Source: Candidatus Iainarchaeum sp.
GTDB taxonomy: Archaea; Iainarchaeota; Iainarchaeia; Iainarchaeales; GCA-2688035
Direction of reading: 5' to 3'
Length of the DNA stretch: 64,000 bases
NCBI GenBank assembly: GCA_002688035.1
Contig: NZBU01000001.1
Location: forward strand, 1-64,000
Positions 1-9,119 of the stretch are shown piece after piece. The number at the start of each line of letters is the position of its first letter. Within the stretch, counting starts at the first letter, position 1. A program made the translations under genes and the position numbers. The notes below the pieces were generated by a model. That model saw nothing but the letters and a program-made list of their open reading frames with translations. It made no database searches and was not told where the DNA came from.

Positions 1-1
1 C

Positions 2-85
2 AAAAACGTGCACCCGTTTGAAATTACCGAGAACGGAATTTTGGTTAAGTCCAAGGAGCAAGTGCTCTGGGAAGCAATCAAGTAG
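2..85 (+). CDS. C-terminal fragment of a KaiC/RAD55-like RecA-superfamily ATPase (truncated by window start)
   Basis: Frame 2 reads KNVHPFEITENGILVKSKEQVLWEAIK*; the HPFEITENGI tail is typical of archaeal RAD55/KaiC-like ATPases. Confidence 0.65.
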   Translation, partial: KNVHPFEITENGILVKSKEQVLWEAIK

Positions 86-88
86 TCT

Positions 89-1342
89 TTATGTCCCTTC
101 CTGCCAACTGGCAAGATATGCTTTTTGTTCAGTAGTAAGCTCGTCAATTGTTAGGTCCATTGCATCAAGCTTTAGCTTTGCAATTGTTTCGTCAACCTCT
201 TTTGGAAGAACGTGAACCTTTGGCTCAAGCTTTCCCTTATTTTTAATTCCATATTCTAATGCAAGAGCTTGTCCACAAAATGACAAATCCATTACCTCGC
301 TTGGATGACCCTCTGCAGCTGCAAGGTTTACTAAGCGACCTTCTGCGCACAGGAAAATCTTTTTTCCACCTTCAATAGTATACTCGTCAAGCTGCCATCT
401 AACCCTTCTCTTGGATTTAGCCATTTCATCCAAACCAGTAACATTTATTTCACAGTCAAAGTGACCGCTGTTTGCAAGAATCGCACCATCCTTCATTTCT
501 TTCATATGCTGCACATCAATAACATGCTTGTCGCCTGTAACTGTAACAAAGATGTCACCAAGCTTTGCTGCCTCTGCAATTGGCATTACTCTGTAACCGT
601 CTTGTCTTGCCTGCAATGCTCTAACAGGATCTACTTCACAAACAATTACATTTGAGCCAAGTCCTGATGATCTTAATGCAACTCCTTTTCCACAGTCACC
701 ATAGCCTGAAACCACAAGGGTTTTTCCCGAGAAAAGAACATTTGTAGCGCGCATTATTCCATCAAGCGTACTTTGTCCTGTCCCATAGTAATTGTCGAAC
801 AAGTGCTTGGTTTGATTATCATTAACCGCAATTATCGGGTATTGCAAAGCATTGTCTTTCTCCATTGCATGCAACCTAATTATTCCCGTAGTAGTTTCCT
901 CTGTTCCAACAATAAGATCTTTCAGCAGATCTGTTCTCTTTGAATGGATTTCGGAGATAATGTCACAGCCATCATCAATCGTTGCTGTTGGCTTGAAGTC
1001 AAGAACGGCATTCAAAAATTTGTAATAATCTTCTTTTGTTTCTCCCTTATAAGCAAAAACTTTCACACCTTCCTCTGCAAGCGCTGCCGCAACATCGTCT
1101 TGTGTTGAAAGAGGATTACAACCGGTAATTGCCACTTCTGCTCCGCCGGCAATAAGTGTTTTCACTAGGTTTGCTGTTTCTTTTGTGACATGTAAGGCCA
1201 TACCTATTCGCATTCCCGCAAGTGGCTTCTCTTTTTCAAAGCGCTCTTTAATTTTTTGAAGGGCAGGCATATGCTGAGCAGCATACTCAATCTGGTTTTT
1301 GCCCTGTTCTGCAAGTTTTATATCTTTTACATTAAAATCCAT
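89..1342 (-). CDS. ahcY: Adenosylhomocysteinase
   Basis: 417 aa; GCNPLSTQDDVAAAL, NDNQTKHLFDNYYGTGQSTLDGI and GYGDCGKGVA NAD-binding motifs. Confidence 0.97.
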   Translation of the reverse strand: MDFNVKDIKLAEQGKNQIEYAAQHMPALQKIKERFEKEKPLAGMRIGMALHVTKETANLVKTLIAGGAEVAITGCNPLSTQDDVAAALAEEGVKVFAYKGETKEDYYKFLNAVLDFKPTATIDDGCDIISEIHSKRTDLLKDLIVGTEETTTGIIRLHAMEKDNALQYPIIAVNDNQTKHLFDNYYGTGQSTLDGIMRATNVLFSGKTLVVSGYGDCGKGVALRSSGLGSNVIVCEVDPVRALQARQDGYRVMPIAEAAKLGDIFVTVTGDKHVIDVQHMKEMKDGAILANSGHFDCEINVTGLDEMAKSKRRVRWQLDEYTIEGGKKIFLCAEGRLVNLAAAEGHPSEVMDLSFCGQALALEYGIKNKGKLEPKVHVLPKEVDETIAKLKLDAMDLTIDELTTEQKAYLASWQEGT

Positions 1343-1378
1343 TATTCACACCTACCAGTTTTTTTAAGCAATAGTTTT

Positions 1379-2041
1379 TTAATTAACCCCCATCTCAGAG
1401 AGAACCTTTTCAACATTCTCCATATTCTCGGGTAGCTCGCCATTTACATTAACTTCCTTCAACAAGCCCTTGTTCTTGTAGTATTCAACAAGTGGCGCTG
1501 TTTTCTCATTATAAATGCGAATCCTTTTCTTTATTGCCTCAGGCTTGTCATCCTCTCTTTGATAAAGTTCTCCGCCACACTCATCGCACTTTCCCTCAAC
1601 CTTTGGAGGAATATTTTTGATGTGGTATATTCTGCCACAAGATTTGCACTGTCGTCTTCCTGATAAACGCATTATAACAGTTTCCTCAGAAGCCCGCATG
1701 ACCATGATTGCACTTATATTTTTTCCAAGTACGCCAAGAATCTCATCCAACAACTCTGCCTGCTTAACTGTTCTAGGATAACCATCTAAAATAAAGCCGT
1801 TGTTTGTATCTGACTCGTTTAACCTGTTTTTAACTATTTCAGCCATTGTCTCATCATCAACATAGTCCCCGCTTTCCATTATGGCTTTAACTTTCTTGCC
1901 AAATTCATCTTCCTTTTTTGCAGCCTCGCGGAGAATTTGCCCTGTGCTAATCTGTGGGATACTGTATTTGTCACACAGTCTTTGTGCAATGGTGCCCTTT
2001 CCTGCCCCAGGCGAACCCAAAAAAACCAAGTTTAAAGCCAA
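1379..2041 (-). CDS. adk: Adenylate kinase with Cys4 zinc-binding LID
   Basis: GSPGAGKGT P-loop, DGYPRT, CKSCGRIYH...CDECGG LID. Confidence 0.96.
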   Translation of the reverse strand: MALNLVFLGSPGAGKGTIAQRLCDKYSIPQISTGQILREAAKKEDEFGKKVKAIMESGDYVDDETMAEIVKNRLNESDTNNGFILDGYPRTVKQAELLDEILGVLGKNISAIMVMRASEETVIMRLSGRRQCKSCGRIYHIKNIPPKVEGKCDECGGELYQREDDKPEAIKKRIRIYNEKTAPLVEYYKNKGLLKEVNVNGELPENMENVEKVLSEMGVN

Positions 2042-2087
2042 TTCAATACCTCCACAAAAAAATCTTTAAAAAGTTAGTTCAATACAA

Positions 2088-2576
2088 TCAATTTTGGAAC
2101 CGAATCCTTTTAAACAATAGCATTGCTGCTCCAGCCCAAACAAGGTTACTGAACAAAAGCGCCCACATTATTGCATTTACTGCAACAATAGGCATTCCCA
2201 CCAGGAATAAGTCTGTGTACCAAAGCCAGGGGAGCTGTATTGCAAAAGCAATCATTGCGGCTGATACCAAGTTTATCCTCTTCGCAAACATTCCTGTAAA
2301 GAATCCCAGAATAATGTTTCCCACAATAATGTAGGGATTTCCAAGAAGAACAGCTGTAAAAATGCTTCCAAAGCCGCCGCTTAGTGCTCCACCCCACTTT
2401 CCATAATAAGCAGCAGCAAAAAATATGAGCAGCTGGAATATATGCAGCTTAAATCCGAATGGAGTCTGTAACACGACCAAACCCAGAAGGTTTGGAAGAA
2501 TAGCTAGTATCACAAGCATTACCAGACTCTTGTAAGAGAACTCTGCGCCAAAAAGATTGCGATAAACATTTGACAT
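2088..2576 (-). CDS. Polytopic membrane protein, ECF transporter S-component-like
   Basis: 162 aa, multiple TM segments; FQLLIFFAAAYYGKWGGALSGGFGSIF resembles S-component proteins. Confidence 0.5.
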   Translation of the reverse strand: MSNVYRNLFGAEFSYKSLVMLVILAILPNLLGLVVLQTPFGFKLHIFQLLIFFAAAYYGKWGGALSGGFGSIFTAVLLGNPYIIVGNIILGFFTGMFAKRINLVSAAMIAFAIQLPWLWYTDLFLVGMPIVAVNAIMWALLFSNLVWAGAAMLLFKRIRFQN

Positions 2577-2608
2577 AGGTAAAACTAAGTAGAATCTGAT
2601 TTTAAATA

Positions 2609-3454
2609 TTACTTAACACGAAAATCGATTACCACTTGAATTGCTCGCGCAGAGAAACTACGTACCTTTTTTTTGGACAGGACTCTGCATTTTCTGCCCT
2701 GTTTTTTGCATTCCTCGCGAATCAGCTTTAGAGATTCTGAATAAGGATCATCAATCGGGACAAATTGGTAGAAGTGCACGACTCCGCCAGAAGACTTTAT
2801 TGAGGAAATGGATGCTGCAAGAAAGTTTTCTCCGCCTTTTGGAAGTGGCATCACGACTCTATCAAATTTTCCTTTATACTTTTTTGGCACAACTTTGTTT
2901 ACATCCCCAAGCACAGCCTCAACTCTTTCCTGTTGCTTGTTTAGAATAATGTTCTCGCGCATGTTTTCAACTGCGTGCGGGTTTAGCTCTATTGCAATTG
3001 CTTTTTTCATTTCGGAGTTTTTTGCAAACACAAGTGGAAAAGGCCCAACACCTGCAAAGAATGCCCCCACAACTTCCCCTTTTTTAATAAGCTTTGCTAT
3101 TCGCTCGCGCTCATGCGACAAGCGAGGGGAGAAAAATACTTTTCCAAGATTTACTTTTAGAATGCAACCACTTTCCCTGTAAGTTGCGGTCTTGTTGCGC
3201 TTGCCCGCGATAACTTTCACCGGCTGAATCCTAAAAAAGCCCTTGTGTGCCCCCACAATTCTGCAGACGGTTTCAAACTGCGGATTCACTTCCAGCAAGG
3301 CCTCGCCAATCAGAGCCTCTTTCTTTTCAAGCTCTGGGGGAATTTCTATTACCGCAATATTACCCACACTGTCATATGAAGTGCGCAGGAACTGCATCTC
3401 GCGCTTTGAAAGCTTTTTCTTCAACGCATCCTTTAGATTTCTAGGTTTGTTCAT
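2609..3454 (-). CDS. Trm5-like class I SAM-dependent tRNA methyltransferase
   Basis: VNLGKVFFSPRLSHERERIAKLIKKGEVVGAFFAGVGPFPLVFAK, AIELNPHAVENMRENI, MPLPKGGENFL. Confidence 0.88.
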   Translation of the reverse strand: MNKPRNLKDALKKKLSKREMQFLRTSYDSVGNIAVIEIPPELEKKEALIGEALLEVNPQFETVCRIVGAHKGFFRIQPVKVIAGKRNKTATYRESGCILKVNLGKVFFSPRLSHERERIAKLIKKGEVVGAFFAGVGPFPLVFAKNSEMKKAIAIELNPHAVENMRENIILNKQQERVEAVLGDVNKVVPKKYKGKFDRVVMPLPKGGENFLAASISSIKSSGGVVHFYQFVPIDDPYSESLKLIREECKKQGRKCRVLSKKKVRSFSARAIQVVIDFRVK

Positions 3455-3490
3455 ATTAGAAGTATTTAAAACGCTTAACTAATTTAAAAG

Positions 3491-3547
3491 TTGACCTTCT
3501 GAAAAAACACGTTTTAAAGGTTTCTTTTAGGAAACTCAGAAGGTCAA
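3491..3547. repeat. 12-bp perfect inverted repeat with nested 5-bp inverted repeat (potential hairpin)
   Basis: TTGACCTTCTGA (3491-3502) and TCAGAAGGTCAA (3536-3547); nested GTTTC (3520-3524)/GAAAC (3531-3535). Lies between the 3564-4055 gene and the trm5-like gene. Confidence 0.75.
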
Positions 3548-3563
3548 ACCGCCTGCCTGGCTT

Positions 3564-4055
3564 TTATTTCTTTTTCCTAAACAATAAAGTCGGCAAAGCG
3601 ATTGCTGCGATTAAAGCAATTATTCCTGTTGAGATTTCCATTTCACTGAATTCAAATTCTATTCCTGCGAATTCTGGAATTTTGCAATACCCCACGGCAT
3701 TGGTGGTGCAGGTGGCGCCTCCAGTGACATAACAAGGCTTGCACCAGCTTGTCATACCACCAGTATATTTGCATTAATTGGTGCACGTGCCTACTGTTAT
3801 TGGGGTACAATTTGTAACGGTTGTTCTTAAATCAACTTTACATTTCGTAGCACTTACGCAATTTGATGCTGACCACTTGCATTGTTTATAACCGCAGTCT
3901 TTCATTGTTGCAAAATAGTTTTCGCATGTTGTTTCGGGTTTGGCTGCGCAACCCCCAACGTCGGTAGTGCCAACGCAATCAGGGTATGTTCCAGAGAAAG
4001 CGCTATTTCCAAACAATGTCAGAAAAACCAGCAACAACAGAATTTTTACTTGCAT
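3564..4055 (-). pseudogene. Cys-rich secreted protein with PEF-type C-terminal sorting signal, interrupted by one in-frame TAA
   Basis: ORFs 3774-4055 (signal peptide + Cys-rich) and 3564-3755 (Cys-rich + IPEFAGIEFEFSEMEISTGIIALIAAIALPTLLFRKKK) are in the same frame, separated by TAA at 3774-3776 and six sense codons (CKYTGG). Confidence 0.85.
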
Positions 4056-4080
4056 AGCAAATATATCTAAGTTTTTGGAA

Positions 4081-4094
4081 AATTTAATTGTTTC
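4081..4094 (-). promoter_or_regulatory. Shared 14-bp element GAAACAATTAAATT (coding strand), likely BRE/TATA promoter
   Basis: About 26 nt upstream of the ATG at 4055; identical 14-mer upstream of the two other PEF-tail genes (24591-24604, 51279-51292). Confidence 0.65.
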
Positions 4095-4104
4095 TTTTAG
4101 GATA

Positions 4105-4293
4105 CTAGACCGATTTCTCTACTACAACTCGTCCTTTCTTAATCTTCCATTCTAACTGCTGTTTTGGAATATCGGTTTTGAGTCCGAGGACGTCTATTGC
4201 AATGTCGCGGGGTATCTGTGTCCGGAAATATTTTCCTTTGTGGTGGGATGTTACCGTGGATTTCTGTTGCATACTCAATATTATTGTTAACAA
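4105..4293 (-). CDS. Small AbrB/SpoVT-like (swapped-hairpin) protein
   Basis: STVTSHHKGKYFRTQIPRDIAIDVLGL...LEWKIKKGRVVVEK pattern; start probably the internal MQQKST. Confidence 0.55.
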   Translation of the reverse strand: MLTIILSMQQKSTVTSHHKGKYFRTQIPRDIAIDVLGLKTDIPKQQLEWKIKKGRVVVEKSV

Positions 4294-4390
4294 TTTATTT
4301 AAACTTTACTGGCATTATGAGCAGAATGCCCTAAGGTTACCTTTATTAATCTGAAGGTATTAAATTAATTAACTAATTTAATGGTTTACG

Positions 4391-5224
4391 ATGGACATAG
4401 GCGAACTATTATATGATATTTTTGGGAAGAGAATTGCTGAGGGCGGCCAATTCTCACCAGTAGAATACTTGATTTATGGCGCAATAATGCTGGCGCTTGC
4501 ATTTTTTGTTATTTTCCCTGTGCTGGATAGACGCGGAATAAAATTTGATCTGCGTTTTGCAATGGCAATTATCCCATTCATTCTTTTGGGAAGCCTAATA
4601 CACGTGCTTGAAGACATGGCCCTCATCCCAACACAAAGCGCCAATCCTCTTGAATTAGGTTTTTGGTTTGTCACCCCTGGAATATGGATCTTAGTGGCAA
4701 CAATAACAATAGCGACTCTTGTAATCGCAAAATATTTGGAAAGTAAAACAAAGTACTCTTTTCATCTTCTTTTTGCAGCAACTGGATTGATCCCCAGTAT
4801 ACTGATCATGCTTTTTATAATGTCTAATTTTGGAAACTGGCCTGGGTTTTTGGGTTCACTAGCGATTGTTGCGGGCATCACAGCAGTGGCAGTCCTGGGT
4901 TTCAACAAGCTAACAAAACTCAAACTTTTAAGAGACAAGTTCAATATCCTTGTGACTGTGTCACAGCTTATTGGGAGTGTTCCAACTTTTATTGCAGTAG
5001 AATTTTTTGGGTATGGAGAACAGCATCCAATCTCAGACATTATTCTAAAGTTTTTCCCATTTTCCTTTGTGTTGATTAAACTCGGATTAGTACTGCTTAT
5101 ACTGCACTATGTGGACATTGAAATCGAGAACGAGAACTTGCGCGGCTTCATCAAAATTGTTGTTTTAATTCTCGGTCTTGCAACTGGTTTGCGCGATCTT
5201 TTCAGGCTTGGGATACCAGCTTAA
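4391..5224 (+). CDS. DUF63-like archaeal integral membrane protein
   Basis: 277 aa polytopic; GSLIHVLEDMALIP and VEYLIYGAIMLAL resemble the archaeal DUF63 family. Confidence 0.65.
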   Translation: MDIGELLYDIFGKRIAEGGQFSPVEYLIYGAIMLALAFFVIFPVLDRRGIKFDLRFAMAIIPFILLGSLIHVLEDMALIPTQSANPLELGFWFVTPGIWILVATITIATLVIAKYLESKTKYSFHLLFAATGLIPSILIMLFIMSNFGNWPGFLGSLAIVAGITAVAVLGFNKLTKLKLLRDKFNILVTVSQLIGSVPTFIAVEFFGYGEQHPISDIILKFFPFSFVLIKLGLVLLILHYVDIEIENENLRGFIKIVVLILGLATGLRDLFRLGIPA

Positions 5225-5279
5225 TTAGACAATCCAAATAGTTAAACTTTTGCCAATTTTTAGATTCATTTTATTATTC

Positions 5280-5495
5280 TTACAAAAAAATAGTAAAAAA
5301 GTGGAGATGGTTGAGGCGAGAGGGGAAAGCTTCCTTCAAAACTCCTTTGCGCGGAGTGAGCTTCTTTCCAATCATGCGCCCTATTTGATGCCTTGTATAA
5401 TTAACAAACCATCTCCAAAATGGTATAGGCATTGGACCTTTAAAAGGCTTTCTGAAACTCGGAGCGGTGAAGTAGTTAAGGGAAAAAATAAGCAT
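5280..5495 (-). other. Ambiguous locus: 71-aa basic ORF or small structured RNA, bounded by U-rich tracts
   Basis: Minus strand carries GGAGATGGTT...AACCATCTCC (5303-5312/5407-5416), then ACTTTTTTACTATTTTTTT; the ORF ATG sits inside the pckG terminator-like hairpin region. Confidence 0.35.
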
Positions 5496-5517
5496 TCGCC
5501 GAAGACATATTCGGCGA
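5490..5517 (-). terminator. Terminator-like hairpin plus U-tract downstream of pckG
   Basis: Minus strand: CGCCGAA-TATGTC(T)-TTCGGCG, then AATGCTTATTTTTTCCC. Confidence 0.6.
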
Positions 5518-5527
5518 TTGGCACCCG

Positions 5528-7393
5528 CTATTTTTCCAAAAATTCGTTTGGCTCTATAACACTCTTACCAAACTTTTCCTTTGCATCAAGCAAACTTTGT
5601 TTCTGCTGCTCGAATTGATCCCAAAATATTTGGGGGACATCACCCTCATCCCTGAACACAGGTTCAACACGCGTCAGTTTGTCCAAGTATTTATCTATAC
5701 GGATACTGAATTGATTGGTATAGTTTGCTAGAGGATACTCTTGGTTCAAATATTGTTTGAACAATTGTTTGAGGTCCTCATACTTTGGAATGAAACCTAT
5801 TGGAGTTTCGATTGCCTCAAAGTCATTGTGTATTCTACCCTCTGCCCAGAGCACCCAGACTTTCTTATCAAGCATTCCGTTAAGGTACTTTCCATCTTCC
5901 TTAAGGAAATAGTTTGTTGAAAATATCTTTATCGGCTTTTTTATTTGCTCTCCAAAATCCATGTGCTTCTCGATATACTTTCCAAATGGAATTACAAGAA
6001 AATCAAGGTTTGCCATTGGGTTATGGACACGCTGACCCTCAGCCCCTAATGTTGCAGCAGTTGTCTCGCTTTCAACTGCCGCGCCCATAAATACTCCGTG
6101 CGGCCAGCTAAGGGATTCTGCAACAGGAACTGTTGTATCAGAATCTCTGCCACCATATACAAAGGCACTTACAGGTACGCCATCTGGCGCGTCAGCTTTC
6201 TCATCCATGTTCTCAAGCTCGCTTAACCTTATTGTATATCGCGCGTTCTTGTGCGAAGCTGTAATTTCATTTCCATTCTTGTCCTTGGCTTCCTCTTTCC
6301 ACTCACCTGAGTGGTTTACTCCCTCTTTTGGAAGCTCTTGTCCCATACCAAGCCAGTATGGCTTGGTGTCTTTTATCAAGACATTGGAAAATATTGCTTC
6401 TCTCGGAGTTGTGATAGACTCAAATATATGAGGATCGCCCTTTGAATCCACATCTCTAATAATTCCAAAAATTCCCTGCTCTATGTTTACTGCACGGGCC
6501 TCCCCCTCAGAACTTATGCGAACGTATGCAATGTCATCCCCGATTATTGTCTGACCTGACAGCATTGCCGTACTTGTTTTTCCGCAGGCACTTGGAAACG
6601 CACCGGTAATATATGTTACACGGTCCTTTCCTTTCGGGTGCAAGCCCATTACAAACATGTGCTCTGTGAGCCAATCTTCCTCAGAGGCCTTTTTGATTGC
6701 AAGGCGCAACGCCAGTTTTTTCAAACCAACACTGTTCCCGGCATACTGGTTGTTTACTGTAAAAACTCTGTTCTCATCAAGGTCTATGTAAATTCTTCTT
6801 TTGTCAACGTTTTTGCTTACATAATTCTCAAGTTCGCCTGCTGAGTGAACAAAGTAGAAGAAATCTGATTTGTCCTGCAGCTTCTCGAATTCCTTGTACC
6901 CCTGCCTGTAGAGAATATTTTCGCTATGCCCCACATAGCCGGAATCGGTTATCTGTAAAGCGGGAATTGAGAACTCGCTGTTTGTTGGGCCGAGACAGTA
7001 GAACATTACAAGCATTTCCTTGCCCTTCATGCAACCCACAAATATCTCAAATATTTCTTTCAAGCCCTGGTCACGGTCCATTGAGTTAAGTGCCTTTGTA
7101 ATTTTCATTCCAGGGGAAAGCAATGTAACAGTATGTGCCTTGTCCCTAGCCTGATCATTATAACCATCAAAGTGAACAGTGTGCCCCTCGGTTCCAAGCT
7201 TTTGTTCCTCGCCATTTTTGATTGCGAGCCCCCTAACATAATCGATATCTTCCTGTGAATCATTCAAAACTGTTATTTTGTCCGGCTTGCATATTTCAGC
7301 AAACTCGGCAACTGTTTTCTCAACCTTTGGATTTTTCAAAGCCGTCAGCTTTTCCTTACTCTTTTCGTCCATAAGACTAAACATTGTTTCCAT
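5528..7393 (-). CDS. pckG: Phosphoenolpyruvate carboxykinase (GTP)
   Basis: 621 aa; FPSACGKTSTAM P-loop, GDDIAYVR, GRDSDTTVPV. Confidence 0.97.
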   Translation of the reverse strand: METMFSLMDEKSKEKLTALKNPKVEKTVAEFAEICKPDKITVLNDSQEDIDYVRGLAIKNGEEQKLGTEGHTVHFDGYNDQARDKAHTVTLLSPGMKITKALNSMDRDQGLKEIFEIFVGCMKGKEMLVMFYCLGPTNSEFSIPALQITDSGYVGHSENILYRQGYKEFEKLQDKSDFFYFVHSAGELENYVSKNVDKRRIYIDLDENRVFTVNNQYAGNSVGLKKLALRLAIKKASEEDWLTEHMFVMGLHPKGKDRVTYITGAFPSACGKTSTAMLSGQTIIGDDIAYVRISSEGEARAVNIEQGIFGIIRDVDSKGDPHIFESITTPREAIFSNVLIKDTKPYWLGMGQELPKEGVNHSGEWKEEAKDKNGNEITASHKNARYTIRLSELENMDEKADAPDGVPVSAFVYGGRDSDTTVPVAESLSWPHGVFMGAAVESETTAATLGAEGQRVHNPMANLDFLVIPFGKYIEKHMDFGEQIKKPIKIFSTNYFLKEDGKYLNGMLDKKVWVLWAEGRIHNDFEAIETPIGFIPKYEDLKQLFKQYLNQEYPLANYTNQFSIRIDKYLDKLTRVEPVFRDEGDVPQIFWDQFEQQKQSLLDAKEKFGKSVIEPNEFLEK

Positions 7394-7401
7394 TGTACCA
7401 C

Positions 7402-7815
7402 CTACCTTTTTTCCACAACTAAAAAACTTTCAGTTTCAATAACACCAGAGATATCGCGTATCTTATCAATTATCCTATTAAGTTCACGTGCAGTGGGAGC
7501 AGAGACATTGCAGAAAATATCAAACCTCCCGGTTACCTCAAAAACAGGTATCAGTGAATTTATTTCACTGATTTTTGCAACTATCTTCTTTGTGCTCTTT
7601 GGCTTACATTTTATTGCAACAAGACTCTCAAAGGAAAGTGTTGAGTTCAATTCAACTGTGAAAGAACGTATTACCCCGCGCTCCCTCATCCTTGAAACTC
7701 TTTTCCTAATCGTGCTCTCGCTAACACTCAATTCCCTTGCAATCTGCAGGAACGGAGTTCTGCAGTTCTCTTTCAAGAACAAAAGAATTTTAGTGTCCAA
7801 TGAATCTAAAAGCAT
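7402..7815 (-). CDS. Lrp/AsnC family transcriptional regulator
   Basis: LDSLDTKILLFLKENCRTPFLQIARELSVSESTIRKRVSRMRERGVIRSF HTH plus RAM domain. Confidence 0.93.
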   Translation of the reverse strand: MLLDSLDTKILLFLKENCRTPFLQIARELSVSESTIRKRVSRMRERGVIRSFTVELNSTLSFESLVAIKCKPKSTKKIVAKISEINSLIPVFEVTGRFDIFCNVSAPTARELNRIIDKIRDISGVIETESFLVVEKR

Positions 7816-7871
7816 ACAATAATTAGAAAACGAAAAATATTTAAAAATCAGGTTAAGGGTACGAAATTCGT

Positions 7872-9047
7872 TTATAGGGCTTTTGTGGCTTCTTTTATTT
7901 GCTTCAGGCCTTTTTCAATCGATTCTAAAGAGGAAGCACAAGAGAATCTTACGCAACTATCGAGGCCAAAAGCCACTCCCGGAACAAGAGCGACATGCGC
8001 TTCCTCAAGCAAAAAATCACAAAAGGCCGATGAGCCTTTCACCTTTTCGGTGTAGAGGCCATCAACATATGGGAAGAGATAGAATGCTCCTTCAGGCTTG
8101 TTGCACTTTACGCCATCAATGCTATTGAAAGCGTCAACAGCAAACTTTCTTCTTTCATCAAAAGCCTTCGCCATATTTTTCACATCATCCAAACTTCCTT
8201 CCAAAGCAGCGATCACAGCCTTCTGCGCAATACTGTTTACATTGCTAGTTGTTTGACCCTGCAGAGAAGACATTGCTTTAACAAGCGGTTCTGGCGCAAC
8301 AGCATAACCAACACGCCATCCTGTCATTGCAAAAGTTTTTGAAAAAGCATTAACAGTAATAGTTTTTTCCGCGATTTCAGGCGAGAGAGAAGCAACACTA
8401 TGATGTTCTGCACCACCATAAACAAAATTCTCATAACACTCGTCTGAGAGAATGTAAACATCATTCTCAAGCGCAATGTCGGCAACAGCTTTAAGGCTGG
8501 CTTTTGGAAAGACTGCACCGGTTGGATTATTTGGAGAATTAACAACAATCATCTTTGTGTTGTCAGTGATGGCTTCGCGAATTTTATCCGGAATTGGCTG
8601 GAATTGCTCATCACAATCAACAATAATTGGTTTGCCCTCGGAAAGTTTAATTTGTTCAAGATAACTAACCCAGTAAGGCGAAAGAATAATTACCTCATCC
8701 CCTGGATTAAGCATTGCTTGGAAAATGTTGTGCAAGGAATGCTTTGCGCCGTTGCTGACAATAATGTTTGCTGCACTGCACTCAACAGAATTCTGTTCCT
8801 TCATTTTGGATGCAATGCCCTCACGTAATTCTGGGATTCCCGCAGCAGCAGTATACTTTGTAAAGCCCTCGTCAAGCGCCTTTTTGGCAGCGTCCTTAAT
8901 ATGTTGAGGGGTATCAAAATCCGGTTCGCCCAAACCAAAGCTCAGAACATCAACTCCCTTTGCCTTTAGTGCGTTTGCCTTTGCCTTCACAGCAAAGGTC
9001 GCGCTTGGAGCAATTCTTGAAACTCTTTCGCTCAATAGTTCAACCAT
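7872..9047 (-). CDS. Class I pyridoxal-phosphate aminotransferase (aspartate aminotransferase-like)
   Basis: FGLGEPDFDTPQHI, NSPNNPTGAVF, NAFSKTFAMTGWRVGY. Confidence 0.94.
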   Translation of the reverse strand: MVELLSERVSRIAPSATFAVKAKANALKAKGVDVLSFGLGEPDFDTPQHIKDAAKKALDEGFTKYTAAAGIPELREGIASKMKEQNSVECSAANIIVSNGAKHSLHNIFQAMLNPGDEVIILSPYWVSYLEQIKLSEGKPIIVDCDEQFQPIPDKIREAITDNTKMIVVNSPNNPTGAVFPKASLKAVADIALENDVYILSDECYENFVYGGAEHHSVASLSPEIAEKTITVNAFSKTFAMTGWRVGYAVAPEPLVKAMSSLQGQTTSNVNSIAQKAVIAALEGSLDDVKNMAKAFDERRKFAVDAFNSIDGVKCNKPEGAFYLFPYVDGLYTEKVKGSSAFCDFLLEEAHVALVPGVAFGLDSCVRFSCASSLESIEKGLKQIKEATKAL

Positions 9048-9119
9048 ACAGTTAATTAGAACTAAAAGAGTTTTTTAAAATAATTTGTTTGGTGCGAAAT
9101 TCATACAATGCAGGACAGA

